Of a stretch of DNA of 64,000 nt, positions 28,798-37,380 are shown piece after piece; the stretch's first letter is position 1; the number at the start of each line of letters is the position of its first letter. The stretch is from Leifsonia xyli (GTDB lineage Bacteria; Actinomycetota; Actinomycetes; Actinomycetales; Microbacteriaceae), in the NCBI GenBank assembly GCA_003243275.1, contig QFQR01000003.1, forward strand, positions 62,001-126,000, given 5' to 3'. The position numbers and the translations under genes were made by a program. The notes below the pieces were generated by a model that was given only the letters and a program-made list of their open reading frames with translations, had not been told where the DNA came from and searched no databases.

Positions 28798-29472
28798 TTA
28801 TCGCGGCGCCGACACGAACAGCGGCAGGGCCACGAAGACGGCGACGGTCAGCATGATGATGGCGATTGCGCCGTCGAGGATGCGCCAGGCGAGCGGGCGG
28901 GCGAAGAGCGGTGCGAGCACGCGTGCCCCGAAGCCGAGCGTGGTGAACCAGACGGCGGATGCGGCCGCGACGCCCGCCCCGAAGAGCCACCGCGCGTCGC
29001 CGTGGCTGTTGGCGATCGATCCGACGAGGGTGATGTCCATGTAGACGTGGGGGTTCAGCCAGGTGACGGCGAGGCAGGTGCCGACGGCGGCGAGCAGTGA
29101 GCGGCGGCGGGTGGTCTCGTCCGGCGCGGCGGTCAGCACCTCGGCGGTGCGTGCGAGCGCGCGTCGAGCGGCGAGCACGCCGTAGACGACGAGGAAGATG
29201 GCCCCCGCGATCCGCACGGCGGTGATCACCCAGGGTGCAGCGGCGATGAGGAGGCCCATGCCGGAGATGCTGATGGTGATGAGCACGAGATCGCTGAGGG
29301 CGCAGATCAGCACGATGGCGAGCACGTGCTCGCGGCGGATGCCCTGGCGCAGCACGTAGGCGTTCTGGGCTCCGACGGCGACGATGATCGACAGGCCGAG
29401 TGCGAAGCCGGCGACGACGGCGGCGAGGCCCGTCGTGGGGGCGAGGGCGGCGAGGGTCGCGGGTGAGGTCAC
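28798..29472 (-). CDS. LysE/ArgO-type amino acid exporter
   Basis: About 224 residues from GTG 29472. Family start motif VVAGFALGLSIIVAVGAQNAYVLRQGIRREH, six membrane segments, NPHVYMD motif near residue 140 (the LysE-family NP(H/K) signature) and GARVLAPLF near the end. Exports lysine and/or arginine from the cytoplasm. Divergent from a LysG/ArgP-type LysR regulator across 72 bases that contain a palindrome, the classic lysE-lysG arrangement of corynebacteria. Confidence 0.88.
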   Translation of the reverse strand: MTSPATLAALAPTTGLAAVVAGFALGLSIIVAVGAQNAYVLRQGIRREHVLAIVLICALSDLVLITISISGMGLLIAAAPWVITAVRIAGAIFLVVYGVLAARRALARTAEVLTAAPDETTRRRSLLAAVGTCLAVTWLNPHVYMDITLVGSIANSHGDARWLFGAGVAAASAVWFTTLGFGARVLAPLFARPLAWRILDGAIAIIMLTVAVFVALPLFVSAPR

Positions 29473-29508
29473 GGGTTCGACCGTATGGCCAGCGCAAGCA
29501 TCAATCCA

Positions 29509-29524
29509 GTTCAGGATTCTGAAC
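29509..29524. promoter_or_regulatory. Probable LysG-type operator
   Basis: GTTCAG-GATT-CTGAAC is a perfect six-base inverted repeat in the exporter/regulator intergenic region, 21 bases before the regulator ATG. LysR proteins bind such dyads between divergent genes. Confidence 0.55.
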
Positions 29525-29544
29525 AACCATTAGCATTGCTTCAG

Positions 29545-30441
29545 ATGAATCTCGATCGCGACCTCCTCGCCACGCTCCGCACGGTGATGGACGCGGGCAC
29601 CTTCGACGCGGCCGCGCGCGCACTCAATGTCACCCCCTCGGCGATCAGCCAGCGCATCAAGGCGCTCGAACAGCAGCTCGGCAGGGTGCTCGTCGAACGC
29701 ACCAAGCCGGTGCGGGCCACCGAGTCGGGCGAGGTGATCCTGCGGCTCGCGCGCGAGATCGCGCTGCTCGAGACGGATGCCGCGGCCGCCCTCCGCCTCG
29801 ACGGCGCGGGGGAGGGGTTCTCGCGGGTGTCGCTCGCGGTCAACGCCGACTCGCTCACGAGCTGGTTCCTGCCGGCCATCGCGGCGGTCTGCACCGAGCG
29901 CCGCATCGTCGTCGACATCCACCGGGAGGATCAGGACCGCACGGCCGCCTTGCTGGCCTCCGGTCACGCGATGGCGGCGGTCACCTCGCAGGCGGAGCCT
30001 CTGCCCGGCTGCAGCGCGACCGCGCTCGGCGTGCTGCGCTACCACCCGGCCGCGAGCCGCGACTTCGCCGCGCGATGGTTCCCGGACGGGGCGGATGCAG
30101 CATCCCTCGCGCTCGCCCCCGTGGTCGACTTCGATCACGACGACGAGTTGCAGACGCGCTTCCTGCGTCGCGTCACGCGGCGGCGGCTCGATCCGCCGCG
30201 CCACTACGTGTCGGGGTCGAGCGACTTCCTGCAGGCGGTCGAGCTGGGGCTCGGCTGGGGCATGCTGCTCGAGTCGCAGCTCGCGGATGCCGGCCGCGGC
30301 TCCCTCGTCGAGCTGGCGCCCGGCGGCCCCGGGGTGGCGGTGCCGCTCTTCTGGCAGCAGTGGAACCTGCGCTCGCCGGCCCTCGACGCCGTCGCCGTCG
30401 CCGTGATCGCCGCGGCCCGCGCATCCCTCCCGTCTCGCTGA
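29545..30441 (+). CDS. LysG/ArgP-type LysR regulator of the exporter
   Basis: 298 residues from ATG 29545. N-terminal LysR helix-turn-helix AGTFDAAARALNVTPSAISQRIKALEQQLG, then an ArgP/LysG-type effector domain (SLAVNADSLTSWFLPAI is a family hallmark; HYVSGSSDFLQAVELGLGWGML follows). It should activate the divergent exporter when lysine, arginine or similar effectors accumulate. Confidence 0.9.
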   Translation: MNLDRDLLATLRTVMDAGTFDAAARALNVTPSAISQRIKALEQQLGRVLVERTKPVRATESGEVILRLAREIALLETDAAAALRLDGAGEGFSRVSLAVNADSLTSWFLPAIAAVCTERRIVVDIHREDQDRTAALLASGHAMAAVTSQAEPLPGCSATALGVLRYHPAASRDFAARWFPDGADAASLALAPVVDFDHDDELQTRFLRRVTRRRLDPPRHYVSGSSDFLQAVELGLGWGMLLESQLADAGRGSLVELAPGGPGVAVPLFWQQWNLRSPALDAVAVAVIAAARASLPSR

Positions 30442-30496
30442 GCCCCGTCCCTGCCCGCTGAGCCCGGCCCGCTGCGAGCGTGCCCGGCGGATGCCG

Positions 30497-30502
30497 TATG
30501 CT
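30497..30502 (+). promoter_or_regulatory. -10 box of the tRNA-Trp/secE promoter
   Basis: TATGCT, 75 bases before the tRNA. The -35 region (TGCGAG, 30473-30478) is weak. Confidence 0.35.
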
Positions 30503-30576
30503 TATGCAGGTTGTCCTGAACCCCATACTTCGTCATGCCCGGAAGTGGCAGAGCGGATGCGGGCGAGCGGCAGCAT

Positions 30577-30649
30577 AGGGCGGTGGCTCAATTGGTAGAG
30601 CAGCGGTCTCCAAAACCGCAGGTTGCAGGTTCGAGTCCTGTCCGCCCTG
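30577..30649 (+). tRNA. tRNA-Trp (CCA)
   Basis: 73 bases fold into a full cloverleaf: acceptor AGGGCGG with CCGCCCT, D-arm around GGCTCAATTGGTAGAGC, anticodon loop CTCCAAA (anticodon CCA) and T-arm with GGTTCGAGTCC. Discriminator G; CCA is not encoded. It is the sole tRNA seen and lies upstream of secE, as in other actinobacteria. Confidence 0.96.
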
Positions 30650-30701
30650 CGAATCCCACGCGCGAGAGTGCGCGGGATCGCCGGCCGAAAGGGTAGTGAG
30701 A

Positions 30702-30983
30702 GTGGCACGCAAGGTGATCGACGAGCCCAGCGAGGACATCGTCGCCAACGCCAAGCGCGAACGCGCGGAGCGGAAGAACCCGTTTGCGCGGATCGCTCTC
30801 TTCATCCGCCAGGTGATGGCCGAGCTCCGCAAGGTGGTCACCCCCACCCGCCGCGAGCTGTTCAGCTTCACGGGCGTGGTGCTGGTGTTCGTGCTGATCA
30901 TGATGGGCCTCGTCTGGGGCCTCGACCAGGGGTTCGCCGCTCTCGTGAGCTGGGCCTTCGGCAGCGACCCCTTCAACAACTGA
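30702..30983 (+). CDS. secE: Preprotein translocase subunit SecE
   Basis: 93 residues from GTG 30702; the GTG at 30696 lies too close to the GAAAGGG Shine-Dalgarno (30687-30693). A basic helix with RIALFIRQVMAELRKVVTPTRREL precedes a single membrane segment (TGVVLVFVLIMMGLVWGL). Essential clamp subunit of the SecYEG channel. It is followed by nusG after 58 bases. Confidence 0.94.
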   Translation: MARKVIDEPSEDIVANAKRERAERKNPFARIALFIRQVMAELRKVVTPTRRELFSFTGVVLVFVLIMMGLVWGLDQGFAALVSWAFGSDPFNN

Positions 30984-31041
30984 GGCGGCCGCGACCGGCC
31001 CTTCGCCCATCAGGCTCGCCCCCACTAGGAAAGAAAACACC

Positions 31042-31992
31042 GTGACGTCAGAAGAGCGCGACATCGATCTCGCGACCGCAGCCGAGCAGTCCTCCGAGGA
31101 GGACGAGGCCCAGGAGGGCAACGTGCTCGCATCCGAGGAGGCGGCGAGCGAGTCGGCCGAGCACCTCGCCATCCACCTCGTCGACGAGGAGGACGCGGAT
31201 GTCGAGGCGGGTCTCGAGAGTGCGCTCGACGCGCTTGAGGCCGCGGTCGACCCCGAGGCCGACGCGATCGTCGACGACGCCCTCGACATCGACTCCGCCG
31301 AGGAGGCGGATGCCGCTGCCGCCGCCACCGAGGACGAGGAGCAGGTCGACGGCGCGGACGAGGCCGACGAGGTCGACCCCTACGAGGAGTTCCGCGCCGA
31401 GCTGCGCGCGAAGCTCGGCAAGTGGTACGTCATCCACTCCTACGCCGGCTTCGAGAAGCGCGTGAAGCAGAACATCGAGTCCCGCCGCCAGTCGATGGCG
31501 ATGGAGGACTACGTCTTCGAGGTGCAGGTGCCGATGGAGGACGTCGTCGAGATCAAGAACGGTCAGCGCAAGCTCGTGAACCGCGTGCGCATCCCCGGCT
31601 ACGTGCTGGTGCGCATGGATCTCAACGAGGACTCGTGGTCGGTCGTGCGCCACACCCCCGGTGTCACGGGCTTCGTGGGCAACTCGCACAACCCGACGCC
31701 GCTGCGTTTCGAGGAGGCCTTCAACATGCTGAAGAGCCTCGTGCAGGTCGTGGAGGCGCCGGCCAAGGGCGGCGTCGCGGCGAAGGGCGGCAAGGCTGCC
31801 CCGCGCGTCATCCCGGCCGAGATCGACTTCGAGGTCGGCGAGACCATCACGATTAAGGAGGGCTCGTTCGCGGGCCTCCCCGGCACGATCTCCGAGATCA
31901 AGCCCGAGTCGGGCAAGCTCACCGTGCTCGTCTCGCTCTTCGAGCGCGAGACCCCGGTCGAGCTCAGCTTCGACCAGGTCACCAAGCTGTAG
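31042..31992 (+). CDS. nusG: Transcription termination/antitermination protein NusG
   Basis: 316 residues from GTG 31042. An acidic, low-complexity extension of about 120 residues precedes the NGN domain (KWYVIHSYAGFEKRVKQNIE, VEIKNGQRKLVNRVRIPGYVLVRM, VRHTPGVTGFVGN), followed by a short linker and a KOW domain (VGETITIKEGSFAGLPGTI). It binds RNA polymerase and couples to Rho or ribosomes. The acidic N-terminal extension is typical of actinobacterial NusG. Confidence 0.96.
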   Translation: MTSEERDIDLATAAEQSSEEDEAQEGNVLASEEAASESAEHLAIHLVDEEDADVEAGLESALDALEAAVDPEADAIVDDALDIDSAEEADAAAAATEDEEQVDGADEADEVDPYEEFRAELRAKLGKWYVIHSYAGFEKRVKQNIESRRQSMAMEDYVFEVQVPMEDVVEIKNGQRKLVNRVRIPGYVLVRMDLNEDSWSVVRHTPGVTGFVGNSHNPTPLRFEEAFNMLKSLVQVVEAPAKGGVAAKGGKAAPRVIPAEIDFEVGETITIKEGSFAGLPGTISEIKPESGKLTVLVSLFERETPVELSFDQVTKL

Positions 31993-32005
31993 CACCGAAC
32001 CGAGC

Positions 32006-32045
32006 GGGTCGAGGCGCGCCCGTGCAGCGGACGCGCCTCGAGGTC
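32006..32045. repeat. Diverged copy of the GGTCGAGGAGCGCC repeat
   Basis: GGGTCGAGGCGCGCCCGTGC followed by AGCGGACGCGCCTCGAGGTC lies just after the nusG stop and could act as its terminator hairpin. Confidence 0.5.
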
Positions 32046-32050
32046 CGGCG

Positions 32051-32683
32051 TCAGTGCTTGGTGCCGGTGAACAGCAGCACGCCGCCGAGGCCGATCATCA
32101 TGATGCCGCCGGTGGTGCGCAGGCGGCCGATCCGCTTCGGCGAGGTGGCGAACCAGCGGCGCGCGGTGCCGGCGGCGAGCGCCCAGCACGAGTCGAAGAC
32201 GAGCGCGAGGGCCACGAACACGAGCCCGAGCTCCGCGAGCTGCCACGAGATCCCGCCCGCGCGATAGTCGACGAACTGCGGCAGCACGGCCACGAAGAAG
32301 GCGATCGTCTTCGGGTTCGTGACGCCGACGACGAAGCCCTCGCCGAGCAGCCGCCAGGCGGATCGGGGTCGGCTGGCCTCCTGCTCCACGACCTCGTTCC
32401 GGTGCCGGATCGCCTGCACGCCGAGGTAGACGAGGTACCCGGCGCCGATCACCTTGATGATGGTGAAGATCACGAGCGACTGCGCGACGAGCGCCCCGAC
32501 ACCGAGGGCGACGAGGGTCAGCAGGGGCAGCATCCCGAGCGCGTTGCCGACGACCGACAGCACGCCCGCGAGGCGCCCGTAGGCGATCGAGCGCCCGATG
32601 ACGAAGAGGATGCTGGGGCCTGGCATCAGGATCAGCACGATGGCGGCGGCGACGAACGCACCGAGGGACGTCGCGGGGACCAT
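32051..32683 (-). CDS. LysE/RhtB-family translocator
   Basis: 210 residues from ATG 32683. RhtB-type start AAAIVLILMPGPSILFVIGRSIAYGRLAGV, six membrane segments, GFVVGVTNPKTIAFFVAVLPQF motif near the middle. Exports amino acids or derivatives such as homoserine or threonine; the substrate cannot be told from sequence. It converges on nusG. This is the second LysE-superfamily exporter in the window, but the two belong to different branches. Confidence 0.85.
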   Translation of the reverse strand: MVPATSLGAFVAAAIVLILMPGPSILFVIGRSIAYGRLAGVLSVVGNALGMLPLLTLVALGVGALVAQSLVIFTIIKVIGAGYLVYLGVQAIRHRNEVVEQEASRPRSAWRLLGEGFVVGVTNPKTIAFFVAVLPQFVDYRAGGISWQLAELGLVFVALALVFDSCWALAAGTARRWFATSPKRIGRLRTTGGIMMIGLGGVLLFTGTKH

Positions 32684-32777
32684 GAGGCGAGCGTAGTGCT
32701 CACCGCAGAATATCCCGCGGATCGGCCCGAAGAATGGATAAATATCGACAAAAGGGTTCAATGTGGGCTATATTTAA

Positions 32778-32793
32778 TCGGATATCTATCCGA
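32778..32793. promoter_or_regulatory. Palindrome upstream of the fic gene
   Basis: TCGGATA-TC-TATCCGA is a perfect seven-base dyad. GGATA and TATCCGG half-sites recur near 32735 and 32826. The 32700-32840 stretch is clearly A+T-richer than its surroundings. A candidate autoregulatory operator. Confidence 0.45.
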
Positions 32794-32843
32794 ATCGGGC
32801 GCGAGTTGTCTGTTTTCCCTGAAAACTATCCGGAGTCGATGGC

Positions 32844-34394
32844 ATGAGCGTTCTGTTCGCGCACGATTTCACCTCGACGACGGCTCGCAACCGTCGCCTT
32901 CAGACGGGCGCCATCGTCGCGCTCGCCCGCGGCGTCTGGACCGACCAGGTGTCCGACGAGCCGGCCGTCGTCGTCATGCAGCACTGGCAGCAGATCGTCG
33001 CCGCGCTCCTCCCCGGAGCGGTGGTCACCGATCGTTCGGCCTTCGACGTGGCACCTGTCGGAGGCAGGCTCTTCGTGTCGCATGCGCGGACCACCCCGTT
33101 GGTGCTCCCCGGTCTCACCGTCTACCCCGACGGGAAGCGCGACACGGGCGCTGGTGGTGTCGACACCTTCCGGATCACGGATGGTCCTCTCTTCGGGGTC
33201 AATCGCACGCGCGCGCTCATCGACAACGCAGAGCAGCGCGGGCGCCCGTCGGCGGTGCCTCGCCGGCTCAGCGAGTCCGAGCTTCACGAACGCGTGACAC
33301 AGATCGTGACGACGTCGACGGCCAGCCAGGTGCGCAACATGATCGCCGATGTGACCGCGAATGCGAACCGGGCCGCCGCATCGCGGATCGTCGCGATCAT
33401 CGAGGCCGCCCAGGGACTGCGAGTGCTTCCCACCGAGTCGCGGGCGCTCGACGCCGCGCAACGGAACGAGCCCTATGACAATGCACGTGCAGCCCTCTTC
33501 AGGGGGTTGGCTGCCGCGATACAGGATCTTGCTCCGGTCGTGCGTCCGGTGATCGAGGTCGACCGCGCCGCCCACGTGCCGTTCTATGAGGCCTACTTCT
33601 CCAACTACATCGAGGGCTCGACCCTGAACGTGGACGAAGCCCGTCGCGTGATCTTCGAGCGTGCGGACGTCGGCAAGCCAGCCGACGCGCACGACATGCG
33701 TGCGACCTGGGAGATCGTGGCGGATGTGGAGGAGATGCGCCGCAGCTTCGCCACCGCCGACGAGTTCATGGACACCCTTCGAGATCGCCACCGGGGCATG
33801 ATGGCGGCACGCCCTGACACGTTCCCGGGAATGTGGAAGGTCGAACCGAACCGAGCGGGAGGCACGGTCTTCGTCGAGCCGCGCAAGGTGGTCGGCACCC
33901 TCCGTGCGGGGTGGGAGGAGGGGCAGGTGCTCACCGATCCCTTCCAGCGCGCGCTCTACGCGATGTTCCTGGTGAGCGAAGTGCACCCCTTCGCCGACGG
34001 GAACGGACGCAGCGCCCGCGTCGCGATGAACGCTGAGCTGGTGGGACGGGGCCACCACCGCATCATCGTGCCGACGATCATCCGCAACGAGTACCTCTCG
34101 GGCCTGGCGCGCGCCACGGCGGGGAATGGTCCCGAGACCCTCCATCGGGTACTCGACCACGCACAGAAGTGGGTGGCGCAGGGTGAGTTCGGGGATCTCG
34201 ACAGCGCCGAGAAGTACCTGCGGGTCACCAATGCCCTCGTCGACTCGGGCGTCGCGTCCGAGCTGGGGCTGCACCTGCGGGTGCTGCGGATCGGCGAGCT
34301 CGCGGAACTCGACGACCAGCTGTTCCCCGTGCCGCCGCCCGCCGGAGCGCAGCGATCGTTGCTTGGCGCGGTGCTCGAGGATGTCGACGGTTGA
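32844..34394 (+). CDS. Fic-family protein with AbiEi-like N-terminal region
   Basis: 516 residues. The Fic core has HPFADGNGRSAR with catalytic His about 381 and an inhibitory-helix motif SNYIEG (about 253-258, Glu 257) placed N-terminal to the core, as in class II Fic proteins. Such enzymes transfer AMP or another nucleotide moiety to target proteins. The first 140 residues (TSTTARNRRLQTGAIVALARGVW, then VVTDRSAFDVAP and VSHARTTPLVLPGLTVYP) resemble the AbiEi antitoxin-type N-terminal fold, so regulator and toxin-like domains may be fused. The A+T-rich promoter region hints at acquisition. Confidence 0.82.
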   Translation: MSVLFAHDFTSTTARNRRLQTGAIVALARGVWTDQVSDEPAVVVMQHWQQIVAALLPGAVVTDRSAFDVAPVGGRLFVSHARTTPLVLPGLTVYPDGKRDTGAGGVDTFRITDGPLFGVNRTRALIDNAEQRGRPSAVPRRLSESELHERVTQIVTTSTASQVRNMIADVTANANRAAASRIVAIIEAAQGLRVLPTESRALDAAQRNEPYDNARAALFRGLAAAIQDLAPVVRPVIEVDRAAHVPFYEAYFSNYIEGSTLNVDEARRVIFERADVGKPADAHDMRATWEIVADVEEMRRSFATADEFMDTLRDRHRGMMAARPDTFPGMWKVEPNRAGGTVFVEPRKVVGTLRAGWEEGQVLTDPFQRALYAMFLVSEVHPFADGNGRSARVAMNAELVGRGHHRIIVPTIIRNEYLSGLARATAGNGPETLHRVLDHAQKWVAQGEFGDLDSAEKYLRVTNALVDSGVASELGLHLRVLRIGELAELDDQLFPVPPPAGAQRSLLGAVLEDVDG

Positions 34395-34453
34395 GGCGTC
34401 GTCGGCACGCGCCGCCGCCCCGATCCTCGGATGCGGGACGCGCGCCGATCGCG

Positions 34454-34459
34454 TACACT
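34454..34459 (+). promoter_or_regulatory. -10 box of the rplKA promoter
   Basis: TACACT, 105 bases before rplK. It is followed by GACAGGTTGTC, similar to the GCAGGTTGTCC after the tRNA-Trp/secE -10 box. Confidence 0.4.
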
Positions 34460-34564
34460 AGACAGGTTGTCTGCACGCTTTCGCGCGCCCGGCGACCGAC
34501 GACCGCATCCGACCGGATGGCGGGAGAGTGAGGCTCCGCGCCTCGTTCGAGAGAGAAAAGGAAT

Positions 34565-34996
34565 ATGGCACCGAAGAAGAAGGTGACCGGCCTGATCAAG
34601 CTCCAGATCAACGCCGGCGCCGCCAACCCGGCCCCGCCCATCGGCCCGGCCCTGGGTCAGCACGGCGTGAACATCATGGAGTTCTGCAAGGCCTACAACG
34701 CCGCCACCGAGAACCAGCGTGGCAACGTCATCCCGGTCGAGATCACCGTCTACGAAGACCGTTCGTTCACGTTCATCCTGAAGACCCCGCCCGCCGCCGA
34801 GCTCATCAAGAAGGCCGCCGGTGTCGCCAAGGGTTCCTCGACCCCGCACACGGTGAAGGTCGCCAAGCTCACCCGTGAGCAGGTGCGCGCCATCGCCGAG
34901 CAGAAGCAGGTCGACCTCAACGCGAACGACCTCGACGCTGCAGAGAAGATCATCGCCGGCACCGCCCGGTCGATGGGGATCACGGTGGAGGCGTAA
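34565..34996 (+). CDS. rplK: 50S ribosomal protein L11
   Basis: 143 residues, full length. Begins MAPKKKVTGLIKLQINAG and carries ANPAPPIGPALGQHGVNIMEFC, the conserved Pro-rich L11 motif, and the rRNA-binding C-terminus with GTARSMGITVEA. Forms the GTPase-associated stalk base. An AGAGAGAAAAGGAAT leader supplies the ribosome-binding site; rplA starts two bases after the stop. Confidence 0.98.
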   Translation: MAPKKKVTGLIKLQINAGAANPAPPIGPALGQHGVNIMEFCKAYNAATENQRGNVIPVEITVYEDRSFTFILKTPPAAELIKKAAGVAKGSSTPHTVKVAKLTREQVRAIAEQKQVDLNANDLDAAEKIIAGTARSMGITVEA

Positions 34997-34998
34997 TC

Positions 34999-35688
34999 AT
35001 GGCACCCAAGTCCAAGGCTTACCGCGCTGCCGCGGAGAAGATCGAAGAGGGCAAGTTCTACGGTCCCGACGAGGCTGTCGCCGTCGTCAAGGAGACCGGG
35101 TCGAAGAAGTTCGACTCCACCGTCGAGGTCGCCCTCAAGCTCGGCGTCGACCCCCGCAAGGCGGACCAGATGGTGCGCGGCACCGTCATCCTGCCCCACG
35201 GCACCGGCAAGACCGCCCGCGTCATCGTGTTCGCCACCGGCCCCGCGGCCGAGGCGGCCATCGCGGCCGGTGCGGATGAGGTCGGCGGCGCCGAGCTCAT
35301 CGAGAAGGTCGCCGGCGGCTACACCGCCTTCGACTCGGCCGTCTCGACGCCCGAGCTCATGGGCCAGGTGGGTCGACTCGGCAAGGTGCTCGGTCCCCGT
35401 GGCCTCATGCCGAACCCGAAGACCGGCACCGTGACGCCGGATGTGGCCAAGGCCGTGTCCGACATCAAGGGCGGAAAGATCGAGTTCCGTGTCGACAAGC
35501 ACGCCAACGTTCACTTCGTGATCGGCAAGGCGGGCTTCTCGACCGAGCAGCTGAACGAGAACTTCAAGGCTGCGCTCGACGAGATCCAGCGCGCGAAGCC
35601 GTCCTCGTCGAAGGGCCGCTACATCCAGAAGGGGTCGCTCTCGACCACCTTCGGGCCGGGCGTTCCGCTCGACGTGGCCGCGCTCTGA
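34999..35688 (+). CDS. rplA: 50S ribosomal protein L1
   Basis: 229 residues, full length. Signature KKFDSTVEVALKLGVDPRKADQMVRG, GTGKTARVIVFA, and the GRLGKVLGPRGLMPNPKTGTVT motif. Forms the L1 stalk at the E site and can repress its own operon. Followed by a strong terminator rather than by rplJ. Confidence 0.98.
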   Translation: MAPKSKAYRAAAEKIEEGKFYGPDEAVAVVKETGSKKFDSTVEVALKLGVDPRKADQMVRGTVILPHGTGKTARVIVFATGPAAEAAIAAGADEVGGAELIEKVAGGYTAFDSAVSTPELMGQVGRLGKVLGPRGLMPNPKTGTVTPDVAKAVSDIKGGKIEFRVDKHANVHFVIGKAGFSTEQLNENFKAALDEIQRAKPSSSKGRYIQKGSLSTTFGPGVPLDVAAL

Positions 35689-35705
35689 CGCACAGACGCA
35701 ACTCT

Positions 35706-35734
35706 GGAAGGGCCCGCCTCGTGCGGGCCCTTCC
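35706..35734 (+). terminator. Intrinsic terminator of rplKA
   Basis: GGAAGGGCCCGC (35706-35717) and GCGGGCCCTTCC (35723-35734) form a perfect 12-base-pair stem around CTCGT, 18 bases after the rplA stop. Confidence 0.85.
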
Positions 35735-35810
35735 GCTGTTCCGGGGCGCATGCTCCTGAGTTGCGAAAATCGACGGATGTCAGCGCATCCGCGCAGCAGA
35801 ATCGACGGAC

Positions 35811-37055
35811 ATGGACGAGGCGAAGACGCCGATCACCCGCGTGGCCGAGCTGCGCCGCATGACGGGCAGCTGGCTCTTCATCGTGGCGTTCGCGGCCCGC
35901 ATCCCGGTCGCGATGAACGTGGTCGGGGTGCTGACCCTGGTGACCGTGGTGCGCGGCTCGGTCGCCGACGGCGGGATCGTGTCGGCGGCGCTCGGCATCG
36001 CATCCGGGCTCGGCGGCCCGGCGATCGGGGCGATCGCGGATCGCGTGGGCCAGCGCGGCGTGCTGATCGCGGTCGCCGTGGTGCACCCGGTGGTGCTCGC
36101 GGGGCTCGTCGGTGCCGTCTACGCTGATGCGCCGCTCGCCGTGATCGCGCTCGCGGGCGCGCTCGCGGGCGCGAGCATCCCGCCGGCCTCCCCGCTCATG
36201 CGCGCGCGTTGGCTCGCGCTGCTCGCCGACGACACCCGGCGCGGCGGGCGCGGGGTGCCGCTCGCGCTCGGCTACGAGAGCATGGCCGACGAGATCTCGT
36301 TCGTCGGGGGTCCGGTGCTCGTCGGGGTGCTCGCCACCGCTCTCGGCCCGGTCGCGCCGCTCGCGGTCGCCGCCGTGATCGTCGTCGTGTTCGTGACGGC
36401 GTTCGCCGTGCATCCGACCGCAGCGGTCGTGCACCCGGGCGATCACGAGGGCGCGCGCCCCGCGGCACCGCGCCGCGAACTGCTCGCACCCGGCGTGCTG
36501 CTGCCGACCGTCGGCATGCTCGCGATGGGCGCCTTCTTCGGGGCGACCCTGGCCTCCCTGACCGCGTTCATGGAGGAGGCGGGAACCGGCGAGAGCACCG
36601 GGCTGCTCTACGGCATCATGGGCGCCACCTCGGCGGTCGCGGCCGTGCTCGTCGGAAGGCTGCCCGCCCGGTTCGGGCTGGGACTGCGCTGGGCGCTCGG
36701 CGCGACCGCGCTCACCCTCGCGGGGCTCGTGCTCGCGCTCTCCCCGGTGCTCGGCACGCTCGTGACGGTGTTCGTGCTCGCGGGGGTCGCGGTCGGTGCG
36801 ACCCTCGTCACGCTCTTCACGATCGGTGCGGATGCCGCCCCCGCCGGCCGGCTCGCCACCACGATGACGATGCTGTCGAGCGGCATCATCATCGGCCAGG
36901 GGATCGCGGTCGCGTTCGTCGGCAACGTCGCCGAGTCGCACGGGGCGGATGCGTCGTTCCTGTGGATCGCGGTCGCCGCCGCGGGCGGGCTCGCGACCGC
37001 GCTGGCGTTCCTGCTCGCGCGGGGGCGCGGCCGCGCGCGCGTCACGCGGGCGTGA
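35811..37055 (+). CDS. MFS transporter
   Basis: 414 residues. Twelve membrane segments with major-facilitator features: GGPAIGAIADRVGQRGVLI (motif A-like between segments 2 and 3) and a second half starting near ARRELLAPGVLLPTVGMLAMG. The type resembles actinobacterial drug or metabolite efflux proteins; substrate unknown. The 3' end overlaps the convergent cupin gene by 14 bases. Confidence 0.83.
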   Translation: MDEAKTPITRVAELRRMTGSWLFIVAFAARIPVAMNVVGVLTLVTVVRGSVADGGIVSAALGIASGLGGPAIGAIADRVGQRGVLIAVAVVHPVVLAGLVGAVYADAPLAVIALAGALAGASIPPASPLMRARWLALLADDTRRGGRGVPLALGYESMADEISFVGGPVLVGVLATALGPVAPLAVAAVIVVVFVTAFAVHPTAAVVHPGDHEGARPAAPRRELLAPGVLLPTVGMLAMGAFFGATLASLTAFMEEAGTGESTGLLYGIMGATSAVAAVLVGRLPARFGLGLRWALGATALTLAGLVLALSPVLGTLVTVFVLAGVAVGATLVTLFTIGADAAPAGRLATTMTMLSSGIIIGQGIAVAFVGNVAESHGADASFLWIAVAAAGGLATALAFLLARGRGRARVTRA

Positions 37056-37380
37056 GGTAGACCTTCCGCAGGGTCTCGTGCACGGTCCACACCGTGCGCT
37101 CGCCCGCCTCGAGCCGCACCACCGTCCCCGGCGTGAGCTCGAGAGCGGCCCGGCCCGAGGCGAACTCGACGCGCGCCCGCCCGGCGACCACCACGAACAC
37201 CTCGTCGGCCTCCGTGTCGCTCATCGTGCCGGGGCTCATCTCCCAGACGCCCACCTCGTCGCCGGATGCCGTGGTGCCGAGGGCGATCCAGCCGGTGCTC
37301 GGCGCGCCCGCCAGCCGCTGCTCAGGCGCGACCGGCTCGTGCTCGAGGGGCGCGCCAGCGGCATCCGCTGCCCAGCTCAC
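37042..37380 (-). CDS. Cupin domain protein paired with FAD oxidase
   Basis: 112 residues from GTG 37380, overlapping the oxidase stop (GTGA). A single small cupin: STGWIALGTTASGDEVGVWEMSPGTMSDTEADEVFVVVAGRARVEF and LTPGTVVRLEAGERTVWTVHE, the cupin_3 (EutQ/ureidoglycine-type) layout with few histidines, so a metal site may be absent. Coupled translation suggests a role with the oxidase in amine catabolism; the actual activity is unknown. Confidence 0.75.
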   Translation of the reverse strand: MSWAADAAGAPLEHEPVAPEQRLAGAPSTGWIALGTTASGDEVGVWEMSPGTMSDTEADEVFVVVAGRARVEFASGRAALELTPGTVVRLEAGERTVWTVHETLRKVYLTPA

